Source: Cyprinodon diabolis
Taxonomy: Eukaryota > Chordata > Actinopteri > Cyprinodontiformes > Cyprinodontidae
Length of the DNA: 64,000 bases
Direction of reading: 5' to 3'
Assembly (NCBI GenBank): GCA_030533445.1
Contig: CM060080.1
Coordinates: 39,488,880 to 39,552,879 of the forward strand
Shown here piece by piece: positions 25,045-64,000 of the stretch (positions are counted from its first letter, which is position 1; each line of letters starts with the position of its first letter). A model generated the notes under the pieces. It saw nothing but the letters and a program-made list of their open reading frames with translations, did no database searches and was not told the origin of the DNA. The position numbers and the translations under genes were made by a program.

Positions 25045-25600
25045 GTTCCTGTTTGGCTGTGACTCCATCCTGGAGAGAAATATCAGCTGTGCTGCTGCCA
25101 TCAACACCTTTTTTTCTAGATGTTGGAGCTTGGCCTGTTTTCCAGTGTAGTCCTGTTTCTCTGACTGTGACTAACTGGATGTGCTCTCTTCATCCTCTGA
25201 AATGGGAGCTGGCTCGGAGCTCGTCTGCCTGGCTGTGTGTTTCCTGGACGGGGCCGCCTGTGGAGCTGGTTGACAGTTGCCTTTTGTATCTATGCTTCTT
25301 TTTCTATGTCTGCTTCTGTCTCCTTGAACCCCAGTGGGCCTCAGCAGATGGCGCTCACACTGAGCCTGGTTCTGCTGGAGGTTTCTTCCTGTTCAAAGGA
25401 GTTTTTCCTCTCCACTGTCGCTACAAGCATGCTTAGTGTGAGGGATTGCTGAAGAGTCAATGAGTCGATGCAATCAGCTGGTTTTCCTTAGATAGAAAAC
25501 TTTGAATCAATCTGACTGGATGATCTAGTTAACTGGAAAGTGCCTCGAGATGACGTGTGTTGAATTGGCGCTATAGAAATAAACTGAATTGAAATTGAAT
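25045..25600 (+). repeat. Interspersed repeat (non-LTR-like), plus strand
   Basis: Same family as 16114-16840 and 42395-42930, running from CTGTTCCTGTTTGGCTGTG to GGCGCTATAGAAATAAACTG, followed by an ATTGA-rich tail. Its open stretches mirror those in the other copies. Confidence 0.78.
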
Positions 25601-26479
25601 TAATTGATTTGCAAAATAATCGTTAGTTGCAGCCCTAGTTTATACTTTGAATCATTCATTCTCACATCCCAATATGTTAACTTTGTGGAATAAACAGTCC
25701 CCAATGACAGGGACAAAGCTTGGGATAGAGTAATGGTATCAAACTCAACTTTACATTTATTTCAGCTTTTTGTGTGACCTGTCTGATGTGCGCTGCATGG
25801 CTCTCTTCATAGAACAGCTAGATTTACACTAGGAATACATTCATTTTAATATCTGCATAACTGCTCTATGTTGATCTATCATGGAAAGTCCCAATGAAAT
25901 AAATTATATAGAACTCAAACTAACGAGAACGGGTGTAGAAATGCTGCAGTACGCTCTGTCAGGTTTCCCTTCTATCCCCCGATTGGATTAATATCTGTCT
26001 AACTTCAAGAATCTCGCTGAGGGGAACATTTTAATTACAGCGAAACATGTTGTGAGTTTGTGGCTGTGAGGATGTGGTTCAGTTGCTGCTTCAGGAAACA
26101 AAGTTTGAATGATGGCATTGAAGAATTATTGGCCTCCATCTAATGTGCACTGAAGATAAAATAAATATGTTCTTTTACTTAAAATATCTAACAAATAATA
26201 TGGTAGAATATAAATAATACTACTACATTTATTGTTGCATTTATTGTTAAATGTGACTATCATCTCTCTTTTTTCTTTTTACCATGTCCATAGCTTTTTG
26301 GTTTAATGGTTTCTCCCCTGTGATTGGACTGTCATTGCCTTGCTCAACCATTTTTACATGCCTCAGCATATGTTACATTCTGTTTAACCTTTATACACTT
26401 TCCATAGACCTGGTATTTTCAGAACAGCGACCACATCTACTTTTTCTTTTACACATTTTATCAACATGTACAAATTCCT
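25601..26479. other. No gene recognised
   Basis: AT-rich with nothing recognisable. Confidence 0.3.
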
Positions 26480-26484
26480 GACAG

Positions 26485-27184
26485 TGTCATGATTTATTTA
26501 AGGATCTGACCCAAAATGCAGAGAACCACTCAGAGAGCAAGGCAAGAGTTTGAACAGGTTTATTGTGGTAAGGGTTGAGGGGTTGGATGGAAGGGAGGAG
26601 GGAAGTTCACAGAGGTGAGTTCAGGTACCGTGGGAATCTTGGATGCCGTAAGGATAATCCTAGTGAGGGACTCACGTTTGGGAGGGGTTTTCTCTCACTT
26701 CGAATCCAGTCTGTGTGGGTTGACATAGTGAAGAGGGGACTCGGAGAGCGGACAGGTAGACCTTCGTTGGACTCAGAGGAGTATGAGAGGACTGTCACTC
26801 GGAAATCCAGGAGAACTTAAACGGAACTTGTGGAGATTAATCCCCTGCTCAGTGTGAGACTCAAACAATCCTTCCAGGGGGAGAAGGCCAAAAATCCAGT
26901 TTGCAGGATGACTTCCTGCCGAAAAGGCAAAGACAAAAACAAGTTTAGGCTCAGTGAAACAAAGACTCAGTTAGAACTCAGCTAAACTCAGCTTGGCTAG
27001 AGTACCCAAAACTGGCAAACACTCTGGCCTCAAGGTAGTGACAGTCCACTGCTTAAGTACTCCTCCAGATAATGATCCAACAAGACGCATGTGTGCAGGG
27101 AGGACCAACGAGGACAGGGCGCCGCCTGATGGTGGAGGGAGAGACAAACACAAACAACAGACCACACAAACTGGATTTCTGACA
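26485..27184 (-). mobile_element. Solo LTR with GACAG duplication (700 bp), minus orientation
   Basis: It starts TGTCATGATTTATTT and ends TTTCTGACA. A perfect 5-bp duplication GACAG lies at 26480-26484 and 27185-27189. The sense-strand AATAAACC near the left end places the LTR on the minus strand. No internal region remains. Confidence 0.9.
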
Positions 27185-27189
27185 GACAG

Positions 27190-63732
<36,543 letters not shown>

Positions 63733-64000
63733 GTAACTTTTAAAACATCAAGACTGTTTTGGGTTGTTTAATTCTCGTTTTACGTGTTTTAATGTGTGTT
63801 TTTTTTTTTTTTTTGTTGTGAACTGAAACATTTAAAAAGGTTTTTTTGATTTCTATACGATTTTCTATATCATTGAATCGGCACCACACACACATGGTGC
63901 TGCACAAGTGTGCAATCATGTTCCTTTAATTTTATAAACTGGCAACATGGCAGGAAAGTAAAAATTAAAACATTTTGAATTTTATTTATAGCTTGGGATT
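63733..64000 (+). other. Start of the next pacs2 intron
   Basis: Contains a T17-type homopolymer near 63799-63816. No exon is visible before the window ends. Confidence 0.5.

Noticed and set aside
25053..25436. 127-codon frame whose peptide recurs at 16338-16649 and 42347-42652
   Set aside because: The conservation comes from shared ancestry of an interspersed repeat. Each copy has different frame breaks and no known domain.

Overview
The window is genomic DNA from a vertebrate, most likely a teleost fish. It has small coding exons separated by GT-AG introns, and a repeat landscape typical of fish: hAT, piggyBac-like and Harbinger-like MITEs, Tf1/sushi-type Ty3/Gypsy elements, an L2/Rex-like LINE and tRNA-headed SINEs. 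The species cannot be named from the sequence. Nothing looks bacterial or viral, and there is no CRISPR array.

One cellular gene is present: pacs2 (phosphofurin acidic cluster sorting protein 2) on the + strand. I assembled 22 consecutive coding exons between 28792 and 63732 (2393 nt, about 797 codons). They splice in frame without a break and follow vertebrate PACS2 rather than PACS1. The exon with the first methionine lies upstream, or in the left part of the window where I could not recognise it. The terminal exon lies beyond the right edge. Intron sizes run from 76 bp to 15.5 kb.

The left part (1-28.7 kb) has no recognisable gene and is either intergenic or pacs2 intron 1. It holds a 610-bp CATC satellite, a decayed LINE, a three-layer transposon nest (6.1-8.0 kb), two copies of a TTAA-flanked MITE, duplicated pogo-like transposase fragments, a long palindromic element (14.4-15.2 kb), two solo LTRs and several SINE or LINE tails.

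The introns are also loaded with mobile DNA. The largest (45373-60903) holds two more nests. In one, a MITE carries a solo LTR that carries a hAT MITE. In the other, a hAT element carries a SINE and a complete Ty3/Gypsy chromovirus (50574-56220, minus strand). The chromovirus has 690-bp LTRs in which I saw no difference, a TGTTT target duplication, intact gag and pol with a C-terminal chromodomain, and a sequence arrangement that predicts self-primed reverse transcription. It is the best preserved mobile element here and the most recent of the layered insertions.

The pacs2 exons encode the cargo-binding region, the acidic autoregulatory segment, the middle region with an Akt/14-3-3-type motif, and most of the C-terminal region. 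Oddities in the gene are a GC-AG intron, a tandem NAGNAG acceptor and two weak donors.
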